A DNA stretch of 64,000 bases from Clostridiales bacterium UBA6114. GTDB lineage: Bacteria; Bacillota; Clostridia; Oscillospirales; Butyricicoccaceae. The position numbers were made by a program, and so were the translations under genes. The stretch is taken from assembly GCA_002423435.1 (NCBI GenBank), contig DIWE01000023.1:155332-219331 (forward strand). The letters run 5' to 3'. The notes beneath the pieces are model-generated. The model saw only the letters and a program-made list of their open reading frames with translations, did no database searches and was not told where the DNA came from. Positions 58,157 to 64,000 of this stretch are shown in pieces. The stretch's first letter is position 1. Every line of letters starts with the position of its first letter.

Positions 58157-58256
58157 TTATTAAATCAAGTTTATCAAGTAGGCTCACTGATGCGTATTCA
58201 ACAGGCCTTCGTTATGTAATTGAATTTTAAAAAACTTTATAAATTTGATTTAATAA
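58157..58256. promoter_or_regulatory. Paired inverted operator-like sites ahead of xylB
   Basis: TTATTAAATCAAGTTTAT at 58157-58174 and its inverted copy TTATTAAATCAAATTTAT (read on the minus strand at 58256-58239) match in 17 of 18 bases, with centres about 82 bases apart. The pair lies between the ROK regulator gene and xylB. Two spaced sites for one dimeric repressor, possibly looping, would fit. The rest of 58072-58389 is AT-rich with no gene. Confidence 0.6.
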
Positions 58257-58389
58257 TAGAGTATATACACCCCGCCCTATTTGTCAATACCAAATTGCCC
58301 TGTTCTTTGAAGTTTGTGGAAATCAACCAACTCACCGCGTTAAAGTTTTATATCAGTCCAAAAATTTCCGGAGACGACCCGGCTTTTTC

Positions 58390-59523
58390 CTATATGCCGC
58401 GCAGAAACGGGTCGATATAGCAAAGGGCCGCGCCGACCGCCGTGGCCTCGGTCTTATAGCTGCAGACCTTGAGATAGCTTCCGTCCTTTTCAAACGCGCT
58501 TCTTGCGACCACCATTTCCTGCAGCCGCTCGATGTATTCGTCCATGTACACGCCGACATAGCCGCCAAGGACCAGATTGCAGTCGAAGGTCATGCGGATA
58601 TTGCTCAGCGCAATGGAAAGGTAGTATAAATACCGCTCCCATATCGTCTGATGCTCCCGGCTCCCCTCACGCACCCTTGTAAAAAAGGCCTCCAGATTGC
58701 CGCCGGCGCTGTCGGAGAGTATTTTTGCATTGCAATACGCATCCAGGCATCCGCGCTGCCCGCAGTAGCACACCTTGCCGTCGGGCACAACGGTCATATG
58801 CCCCACCTCGCCGCCGCGCTGATTCGTTCCGTAGCAGATCTTACCGTTTATGACGATACAGCCGCCGACACTGTTGTTCAGCGAAAGATATATCATATCC
58901 TCCATAAGGCCCTTGTTCCAGGTCTCGGCAAAGCCGCCCGCGTTGGCGTCGTTGTACAGCATGCAGGGATATGGGATAAATTCGGCGAAGTCATGGAGCG
59001 TCCCCACGCCCTGCCTTGGGTCGAGCACGGAGGAATACGTCATCTCCTGGCGGTTTTCCGTTACGATGGCGGGCACCGCGATCCCCACGCCGAGCACCTT
59101 TTTGCCGTCGCCCACATACTCCTTCACCGTTTTTTCGATCAGCTCCCCGATTGTTTTGTAATACTCCGGGGAATGCCGGAAGGCGCAGCGGATCCGGTCC
59201 TTATATAAAATGTTGCAGCCGAGGTCGACTAAAACGATACCCACATGATTGCGGGTCACGTCGAGCCCCAGCGCGAATTTCGCCTTGGGGTTGAAGACAA
59301 AGGCCTGCGCTTTCCTGCCTCCCGTGGATTCGAACATCCCGACGTCGAGGACCAGCCCGCTGTTTTCGAGCTCGCGAACGTTTTTTGCCACGGTGGGAAC
59401 GCTCATGTGCAGGGCATAGGCGATATCCTGTTTCGACTGCGCCTCCTTGCCGTAAAGATAGCGAAAGATCTGCTTCCGGTTCATTTTTTTAAGCTCGATG
59501 CTGTTGGATTTCGTACCTTCCAT
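58390..59523 (-). CDS. ROK-family transcriptional regulator (XylR/NagC type)
   Basis: 377 residues. An N-terminal winged helix (NRKQIFRYLYGKEAQSKQDI, AYALHMSVPTVAKNVRELEN; residues 15-60) is fused to a ROK domain. ALGLDVTRNHVGIVLVDLGC is a kinase-like loop with D and N replacing catalytic residues, GGEVGHMTV is the sugar-contact motif, and C-x-C-GQRGC-x-DAYC is the zinc motif (VCYCGQRGCLDAYC). It probably represses the xylB-kinase-GH2 genes and is released by a sugar. It is on the same strand, directly upstream of them. Confidence 0.92.
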   Translation of the reverse strand: MEGTKSNSIELKKMNRKQIFRYLYGKEAQSKQDIAYALHMSVPTVAKNVRELENSGLVLDVGMFESTGGRKAQAFVFNPKAKFALGLDVTRNHVGIVLVDLGCNILYKDRIRCAFRHSPEYYKTIGELIEKTVKEYVGDGKKVLGVGIAVPAIVTENRQEMTYSSVLDPRQGVGTLHDFAEFIPYPCMLYNDANAGGFAETWNKGLMEDMIYLSLNNSVGGCIVINGKICYGTNQRGGEVGHMTVVPDGKVCYCGQRGCLDAYCNAKILSDSAGGNLEAFFTRVREGSREHQTIWERYLYYLSIALSNIRMTFDCNLVLGGYVGVYMDEYIERLQEMVVARSAFEKDGSYLKVCSYKTEATAVGAALCYIDPFLRGI

Positions 59524-59548
59524 TGAGTCGACCTCTTTTTAAAAGTCA

Positions 59549-59566
59549 TATAATAATATTATTATA
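59549..59566. promoter_or_regulatory. 18-bp AT palindrome ahead of the ROK gene
   Basis: TATAATAATATTATTATA is a perfect palindrome 26 bases before the ROK start. It may overlap the promoter (TATAAT) and act as an autoregulation site; pure AT composition makes chance possible. Confidence 0.45.
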
Positions 59567-59681
59567 AACTTCGCGCTCACCATTTGCAAGACTTAAGATG
59601 ACGGATGAACGGAATGTCCGGCTTATAGCGCATTTTTGCCGGGCCCGTAAGTACTTTTGCCCGCATGTCGAAATTTTTCGC

Positions 59682-59770
59682 TTACATTTGCAAAAAAATC
59701 GTGATAGAATATTTTGCAACGTGTAGTTCTGACGAACGTAAGTCCTGTTGTCAGAAGTACACGTTTTTTG
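59682..59770 (+). promoter_or_regulatory. Promoter directly followed by a terminator-type hairpin
   Basis: TTACAT (59682-59687), 17-base spacer, TAGAAT (59705-59710). About 9 bases on, ACGTGTAGTTCTGAC (59719-59733) pairs with GTCAGAAGTACACGT (59750-59764), then TTTTTTG. The 16-base loop is GAACGTAAGTCCTGTT. Transcription would yield an RNA of about 50 bases or be attenuated before the gene at 59877. Confidence 0.6.
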
Positions 59771-59876
59771 ACCTGCTACGAATGCTTACAGCGAAATAAG
59801 GTGATCTTTATAAAACGCCGACTTCTGCTCAGGCATATATCGATAAAAGTGTAAACGGGAAACGGAGGAAAAAACG

Positions 59877-60272
59877 GTGAATATGACGCATGAGCAAGTA
59901 CATCACCGGCAATTTGGAGTTGGGATGATCACCGGTCAGACCATGACGACGGTTACGGTGGAATTCTGCGAAAAGTACGGTATTAAAAAGTTTCTCTATC
60001 CTTCTTCGTTTGAATCGTTTCTGGAGCTGTGCGATCCCGTATCGAAGGGGAGGATGGACGATGAACTGCGACAGCTTCGGGAACAGGCGGAAGAGACGCG
60101 GCGGCAGCGCGCGGAGGAAGATGAAAAGCGCCGCACGGAAGAACAGCGCGTCTTGTCGGAGCAAAAACGCGCCGCCGTCAAAAAGCGTTCTCCCGCCGGG
60201 AAAGCGCCAAAAAAGCTCAGAAAGCAGCGGGATGAGGATGAGGAGCTCGCCGAAGAAGCTGCCGACATATAA
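59877..60272 (+). CDS. Small beta-barrel plus charged coiled-coil protein
   Basis: 131 residues from a GTG start, with GGAGG 8 bases upstream. Residues 8-50 (HHRQFGVGMITGQTMTTVTV, then EFCEKYGIKKFLYPSSFESF) resemble the small SH3/KOW-like unit found in clostridial helicase-associated and stand-alone proteins. Residues 58-131 are highly charged (RQLREQAEETRRQRAEEDEK...) and probably a coiled coil with a Lys-rich end. A nucleic-acid-binding role is possible; the family is not named here. Confidence 0.65.
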   Translation: MNMTHEQVHHRQFGVGMITGQTMTTVTVEFCEKYGIKKFLYPSSFESFLELCDPVSKGRMDDELRQLREQAEETRRQRAEEDEKRRTEEQRVLSEQKRAAVKKRSPAGKAPKKLRKQRDEDEELAEEAADI

Positions 60273-60368
60273 CGGAATGGGCTGCCTGGCCGTGCACCGC
60301 TGCGCAAGGCTTTGCCGGTCGTTCTTATTGATTCGTTTGAAATGATTTTTCGCATGGATAACTGCATG

Positions 60369-60413
60369 AAAAAGCGAGGCTCCCGACTGATCGATCGGCG
60401 GCCTCGCTTTTTG
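60369..60413. terminator. Bidirectional terminator
   Basis: AAAAAGCGAGGC (60369-60380) pairs with GCCTCGCTTTTT (60401-60412) around 20 bases. A- and T-runs on the two arms serve the convergent genes on both sides. Confidence 0.85.
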
Positions 60414-60430
60414 TAAAAGATTTTGCCGCT

Positions 60431-60949
60431 TTATCTGAGCTCTTCGGCAAAATAGACCCGGCAAAGCTCAGGGAAATAGAGGACCGCCAATGTGTTGTTC
60501 CCGTATTTCTTAAGCTCTTTCCACACATAAAATTCGTCAAACGGAGGTTTGTTTTCTTCAGGGACCTCCAGGGATGCAGAAATCGCCTTCATGTATTGCT
60601 CAATATCTTTATTTCTTTCATCTTGGGAAGTCCCCGTATAAACTTCCGTCTCTTTTGCTCCGTTTGCAGCGTTTACCATAAGCGGGGAGTTCATCTTCTC
60701 GGCTTCGATAACGGTATAGCGTCTTCCGTCGCCGTGAAAGCTCTGCGGAGTCGAGGTATGATAGAGCTCCCTGAAATCGGAAGGGATATCGATTCCCCAG
60801 TATGTTTCATAGATCCGTTCCGGCATGCGGTAATTCTTCTCCGCATGGTAAAGGAGAGCCGCCATGATAAGAGCCCCTGCAATCGTCACCAAAAACAGGA
60901 CTACAAAAGACAGCATGACGTTAAGCGCCGCCTCAAACAGATCCTTCAT
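60431..60949 (-). CDS. Hypothetical membrane-anchored protein
   Basis: 172 residues with one N-terminal membrane segment (about 10-34: VMLSFVVLFLVTIAGALIMA) and a hydrophilic remainder with no family recognised (YWGIDIPSDFRELYHTSTPQ; FDEFYVWKELKKYGNNTLAV). The start overlaps the XRE gene stop (ATGA), so it belongs to the DUF2975-XRE operon. Confidence 0.75.
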   Translation of the reverse strand: MKDLFEAALNVMLSFVVLFLVTIAGALIMAALLYHAEKNYRMPERIYETYWGIDIPSDFRELYHTSTPQSFHGDGRRYTVIEAEKMNSPLMVNAANGAKETEVYTGTSQDERNKDIEQYMKAISASLEVPEENKPPFDEFYVWKELKKYGNNTLAVLYFPELCRVYFAEELR

Positions 60950-61161
60950 TCCCGGGCACTTCCCTTTTCATATTTCAGCAGTTCCCCGGGTTCGCAGTCA
61001 AGCGCCGCGCACAGGGCATTTAAGGTCGTAAACCGGATCGACCTTGCCTTGTTTGTTTTCAGGATCGAAAGATTTGTCATTGAAATGCCGACCTTTTCCG
61101 AAAGCTCGGTCAAGCTCATTTTTCTTTTCGCCATCACGACATCCAAATCAACTATGATCAT
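60946..61161 (-). CDS. Small XRE-type regulator (YozG/Cro-like)
   Basis: 71 residues, almost all helix-turn-helix: VVMAKRKMSLTELSEKVGIS, MTNLSILKTNKARSIRFTTL, CAALDCEPGELLKYE. Such one-domain regulators are characteristically encoded next to DUF2975 membrane proteins, as here with an 8-base gap. The operon promoter has a palindrome at 61644-61667 that could be its site. Confidence 0.9.
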   Translation of the reverse strand: MIIVDLDVVMAKRKMSLTELSEKVGISMTNLSILKTNKARSIRFTTLNALCAALDCEPGELLKYEKGSARE

Positions 61162-61169
61162 ATCATCAC

Positions 61170-61616
61170 CTAAATCGAAAGGCGGCTGTCTTCATAATAC
61201 TCTTTTCCTTCCGCCAGAATTTCGCGTATAATAGACGTAAAAAGCGAAACGATGATCGTGCCCGCCAGCACCGCGGCGCTCAAAAGAGAGGGGCGGACAA
61301 AAACCGCATATATGTACAGCCCGACCTCGACCAGCGCGCAGCACTGCACGACTTTGATCCTTTTGATTGTTTTATCTTCAAATATCGCGTTTTTATAGAG
61401 GCTTAAGCTGAGCTTCAGAAAACAGATCAGCATCGCAAACAGCGGAACACACGTAAGAATGAGAAAAATGATAACCCTGTGTCCGACCGCCTGATTAGTC
61501 AGATTCTCATAGCGGCCGGCGAGCTCCGGGAGCAAAACGGTGGCGGCCGACAGCATAAGAAGGCTTAAAACGCTTAAGGCGATCATTATTTTCTTAAATA
61601 TCGGGTTTGTTTTCAT
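61170..61616 (-). CDS. DUF2975 membrane protein
   Basis: 148 residues with four hydrophobic segments (about 9-30, 46-69, 90-107, 110-131) and KLSLSLYKNAIFEDKTIKRI between segments 2 and 3, a DUF2975 hallmark. The function is unknown; it is paired with the Cro-like gene downstream. It is the first gene of a three-gene operon. Confidence 0.88.
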   Translation of the reverse strand: MKTNPIFKKIMIALSVLSLLMLSAATVLLPELAGRYENLTNQAVGHRVIIFLILTCVPLFAMLICFLKLSLSLYKNAIFEDKTIKRIKVVQCCALVEVGLYIYAVFVRPSLLSAAVLAGTIIVSLFTSIIREILAEGKEYYEDSRLSI

Positions 61617-61643
61617 ATTGGCCTCCCTCGATTCTCTTATTAT

Positions 61644-61667
61644 TTATCATAATATATTTTATGATAA
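61644..61667. promoter_or_regulatory. Palindrome upstream of DUF2975-XRE operon
   Basis: TTATCATAA, 6-base spacer, TTATGATAA: a perfect 9-bp inverted repeat 28-51 bases before the DUF2975 start, in the expected place for autorepression by the small XRE protein. Confidence 0.5.
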
Positions 61668-61857
61668 TCATAAAACAATGTCAAGGTTCCTTTTCCCGCC
61701 TGAATACGCAGACCTACTGTCGTATCATGCGGATTTGTCTTCCTGCAACGCGTTTAAGTAAAATTCTCATCAATTTTCTTCCATGTTTCACACGTTTATC
61801 ACATGGATATCATATAATTTATCTTATTATCTGAATTGCGGCACGGAGGTAATCTGT

Positions 61858-62544
61858 TTGGCTCATATATTGATTGTCGACGATGAACAAATGATCCGGA
61901 AAGGGCTGCGGGAATACGCGGAATTCGTCGGTCATACGGTAGTCGAGGCATGCGACGGGATGATGGCGGTCAATTTCTGCAGAGAGCAGGACTTCGATAT
62001 CATCATCATGGATGTCATGATGCCGAAGCTCGACGGCTTCTCGGCATGCAAGGAAATCCGCAAAACGAAGGACATTCCCGTATTGATGCTGTCCGCGCGC
62101 GGCGAGGAATATGACAAGCTGTTCGGCTTTACGGTGGGGATCGACGATTATGTGGTCAAGCCGTTTTCTGCCAAAGAGGTGATGGCGCGCGTCGATGTCA
62201 TCGTAAGCAGAAACAAGGGCAGATTACGTCAGACGAGTGAAAAAAGCGTTTTCGGCGGAATCGAAATCGACTTTGCCGGAAGAAGCGTTTTGGTCGACGG
62301 CATTAAGGTCGAGCTGACGCTCAAGGAAATGGATCTTTTATTTTATCTCGTCAGGAACCGGAATATCGCCCTTACAAGGGAGAAGATTTTAAGCGAGGTC
62401 TGGGGCTACGATTTTTACGGCGACGACAGGACGGTGGATACCCACATCAAGACGCTTCGGAGCAGTCTCGGCCCGTACAAGGATTATATTGTAACCCTGC
62501 GCGGCGTCGGCTATAAATTCGAAGCGCCGGCACAGAAGGAATGA
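61858..62544 (+). CDS. OmpR-family response regulator
   Basis: 228 residues from a TTG start at 61858, with GGAGG 8 bases upstream; the open frame begins 25 codons earlier without a site. The receiver domain has acidic pair D8-D9, phosphoacceptor D52 (IIIMDVMMPKLDGF), S79 and K101 (DDYVVKPFSAKE). The winged-helix domain follows (LTLKEMDLLFYLVRNRNIAL; DDRTVDTHIKTLRSSLG). The stop overlaps the kinase start (ATGA). The signal is unknown. Confidence 0.96.
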   Translation: MAHILIVDDEQMIRKGLREYAEFVGHTVVEACDGMMAVNFCREQDFDIIIMDVMMPKLDGFSACKEIRKTKDIPVLMLSARGEEYDKLFGFTVGIDDYVVKPFSAKEVMARVDVIVSRNKGRLRQTSEKSVFGGIEIDFAGRSVLVDGIKVELTLKEMDLLFYLVRNRNIALTREKILSEVWGYDFYGDDRTVDTHIKTLRSSLGPYKDYIVTLRGVGYKFEAPAQKE

Positions 62545-63971
62545 GACGGATGTTTCGGAAAATAGACAAAAAAAGCTTACGCTTTAAGATCTGGGGATAT
62601 TTCGTTTTATTTGCGGCCGTCATAATGGTGACGCTCTGGCTTTTGCAGATCGTTTTCTTAAACAGCTTCTACACCAGTATGAAAATCGGCCAGATCAAGA
62701 AGGTAGGCAATCTGATCGCGGAGGAATACGGCAAAAGCGATTTTCAGGAACTGCTGTTCCGGCAGGCTTATAACAACGGTTTCGTAGTAGGCGTTTACGA
62801 CCAGGACGGAAAGCCGTCCATGGAAAATATGATCGGCGGCATGCCTCCCCCCCATACCGACCGCCAGTCGATCGCCACTCTGATCAGAAAGCTGTCTCAG
62901 AGCGAGGACGGGAAAACTTCATACATCATCACGGACCAGCGTGTAAACGGCAAGATCCTGGTCTATGGCGCCGTACTCCACGGCGAAGAAGGCCGGCCGC
63001 TTTATCTGTACGTCAATTCGCAGATCGCCCCCATCGATTCGACGGCGGCCGTGCTGCAAAACCAGCTGGTCATCGTAACGATCATCTCCCTTATGCTCTC
63101 GCTTGTTATCTCGCTGATGATCGCCTCCCGGCTCTCCCGGCCGATCACAAAAATCACCGAGTCCGCCGCCGAGCTTGCCAAAGGGAATTACCATGTGCAC
63201 TTTGATGCCGGAGATTATTCCGAAATCAACCAGCTCGCCTTTACCTTAAATTATGCGACGCAGGAGCTTTCGAAAACCGATGCGCTTCAGCGCGAGCTTA
63301 TCGCAAATGTTTCGCATGATCTGCGCACACCGCTTACGATGGTAAAAATGTATGCCGAGCTGATCCGCGACGTGTCCGGCGAAAACGCCGAAAAGCGGGG
63401 TACTCATGCGCAGGTGATCATCGAGGAGGCCGACCGGCTCGGCGCCCTTACGACCGATATGCTCGACTTGTCCAAGATCCAGTCCGGTACGCTGCAGATG
63501 AATCGGAAAACATTTGATCTGGGCGAAAAAGTCGGGGTCATATTAAAACGTTTTGACGCCCTCTCGGAGCGCGAGGGCTATGTATTCCGTTTCGAAAGCG
63601 AAGGAGATACCAGGGTTTTTGCGGACGAGTCCAAAATCGAACAGGTGATTTATAATCTTGTAAGCAATGCAATAAACTATACCGGCGAGGATAAAGCGGT
63701 CTACATCCGCGTAAAAAACGCAAATGGAAAGGTACGGTTTGAAGTCACGGATACCGGGGACGGCATCTCCGATGACAAGCTCGGCCAGATATGGGAGCGA
63801 TATTACACTTCAAAAAGGATGAAAAAGCATATGGTTTTAGGGACCGGTCTGGGCCTCTCCATTGTGAAGGGTGTGCTGGAGGCGCATAACGCGGCATACG
63901 GGGTGGAAAGCGCCGTCGGCTGCGGCAGCACGTTCTGGTTTGAGCTTGAAGCATTGCCGAAAACGGCATAA
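62541..63971 (+). CDS. Membrane sensor histidine kinase
   Basis: 476 residues. TM1 is at about 18-40, an extracellular sensor at 41-170, TM2 at about 173-195, HAMP at 195-245 (SRLSRPITKITESAAELAKG) and HisKA with H259 in SHDLRTPLTMVKMYAELIRD. The HATPase has N box YNLVSNAINYT, G1 DTGDGIS and G2 GTGLGLSIVKG. The sensor part has a Met/Pro-rich stretch (MENMIGGMPPPHTD). It phosphorylates the OmpR regulator encoded just upstream. The gene ends inside the window. Confidence 0.96.
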   Translation: MRRMFRKIDKKSLRFKIWGYFVLFAAVIMVTLWLLQIVFLNSFYTSMKIGQIKKVGNLIAEEYGKSDFQELLFRQAYNNGFVVGVYDQDGKPSMENMIGGMPPPHTDRQSIATLIRKLSQSEDGKTSYIITDQRVNGKILVYGAVLHGEEGRPLYLYVNSQIAPIDSTAAVLQNQLVIVTIISLMLSLVISLMIASRLSRPITKITESAAELAKGNYHVHFDAGDYSEINQLAFTLNYATQELSKTDALQRELIANVSHDLRTPLTMVKMYAELIRDVSGENAEKRGTHAQVIIEEADRLGALTTDMLDLSKIQSGTLQMNRKTFDLGEKVGVILKRFDALSEREGYVFRFESEGDTRVFADESKIEQVIYNLVSNAINYTGEDKAVYIRVKNANGKVRFEVTDTGDGISDDKLGQIWERYYTSKRMKKHMVLGTGLGLSIVKGVLEAHNAAYGVESAVGCGSTFWFELEALPKTA

Positions 63972-64000
63972 AAAGGGGGCTGTAGCAAAACAGCCTGAAA

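Noticed and set aside
1..64000. tRNA or rRNA genes
   Set aside because: I looked through the intergenic stretches for cloverleaf arms with GTTCRA-type loops and for rRNA signatures and found none.

Overview
The window looks like a chromosomal piece of a Gram-positive Clostridia-class bacterium (Bacillota), probably in the Oscillospirales/Ruminococcaceae area. The evidence is the S10-spc-alpha order with a KOW-domain gene between map and infA, four-cysteine RpsN and RpsD, strong AGGAGG ribosome-binding sites with many TTG/GTG starts, a T-box leader, two cyclic-di-GMP-I riboswitches, SLH and TAXI-TRAP proteins, and a DUF559 repeat element. The core is fairly GC-rich. The stretch at about 29.2-31.6 kb is visibly AT-rich and looks acquired.

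Layout. 0-3.5 kb (+): succinate-CoA ligase (sucCD) and an AspT/YidE-type carrier. 3.9-11.3 kb (-): a six-gene catabolic operon (MmgE/PrpD protein, fused TRAP permease, TAXI binding lipoprotein, M24 peptidase, redoxin, PatB/MalY-like C-S lyase), with a divergent LysR regulator at 11.5 kb. 12.5-17.4 kb: an FAD-Rieske oxidoreductase, a flavodoxin, two c-di-GMP-I riboswitches (one with no recognisable gene behind it, one ahead of a small TasA-like exported protein) and a PAS-HD-GYP phosphodiesterase. 17.7-24.2 kb: an XRE regulator, a Thr-rich lipoprotein, a menaquinone/NDH-2 cluster (prenyltransferase, polyprenyl synthase, type II NADH dehydrogenase with a membrane extension) and an SLH protein. 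24.4-28.8 kb: pyrG, then a T-box leader ahead of an XRE-cupin regulator and an acyl-CoA synthetase. 28.9-31.5 kb: a Cys-rich small protein, an unfamiliar two-gene AT-rich cassette and a broken DUF559 element. 31.8-47.9 kb (-): the complete S10-spc-alpha ribosomal protein superoperon with secY, adk, map, infA and rpoA. 48.3-52.4 kb (-): split transketolase and recG. 52.7-59.5 kb (-): a sugar locus (ROK regulator, xylulokinase, hexokinase-like kinase, GH2 beta-mannosidase-like enzyme). 59.7-61.7 kb: small regulatory and membrane genes. 61.9-64 kb (+): an OmpR/histidine kinase pair.

Between genes there is a second layer of structure. Two loci (3.65-3.91 kb and 14.59-14.86 kb) have the same architecture: a 29-bp terminator-type hairpin, about 200 bp of tandem hairpins, then the same 29-bp hairpin again with a single mismatch. 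A 274-bp GC-rich inverted-repeat structure sits directly ahead of recG. A 446-bp DUF559 element has 49-bp inverted ends, one of which supplies the gene's ribosome-binding site. Several ribosomal genes also depart from the norm: an RpsC tail with 9-residue repeats, an N-terminal extension on RplE, a 258-bp hairpin-filled gap between rpsN and rpsH, and a leader of about 310 nt ahead of rpsJ.

All calls rest on reading the sequence. No database search or folding calculation was run.
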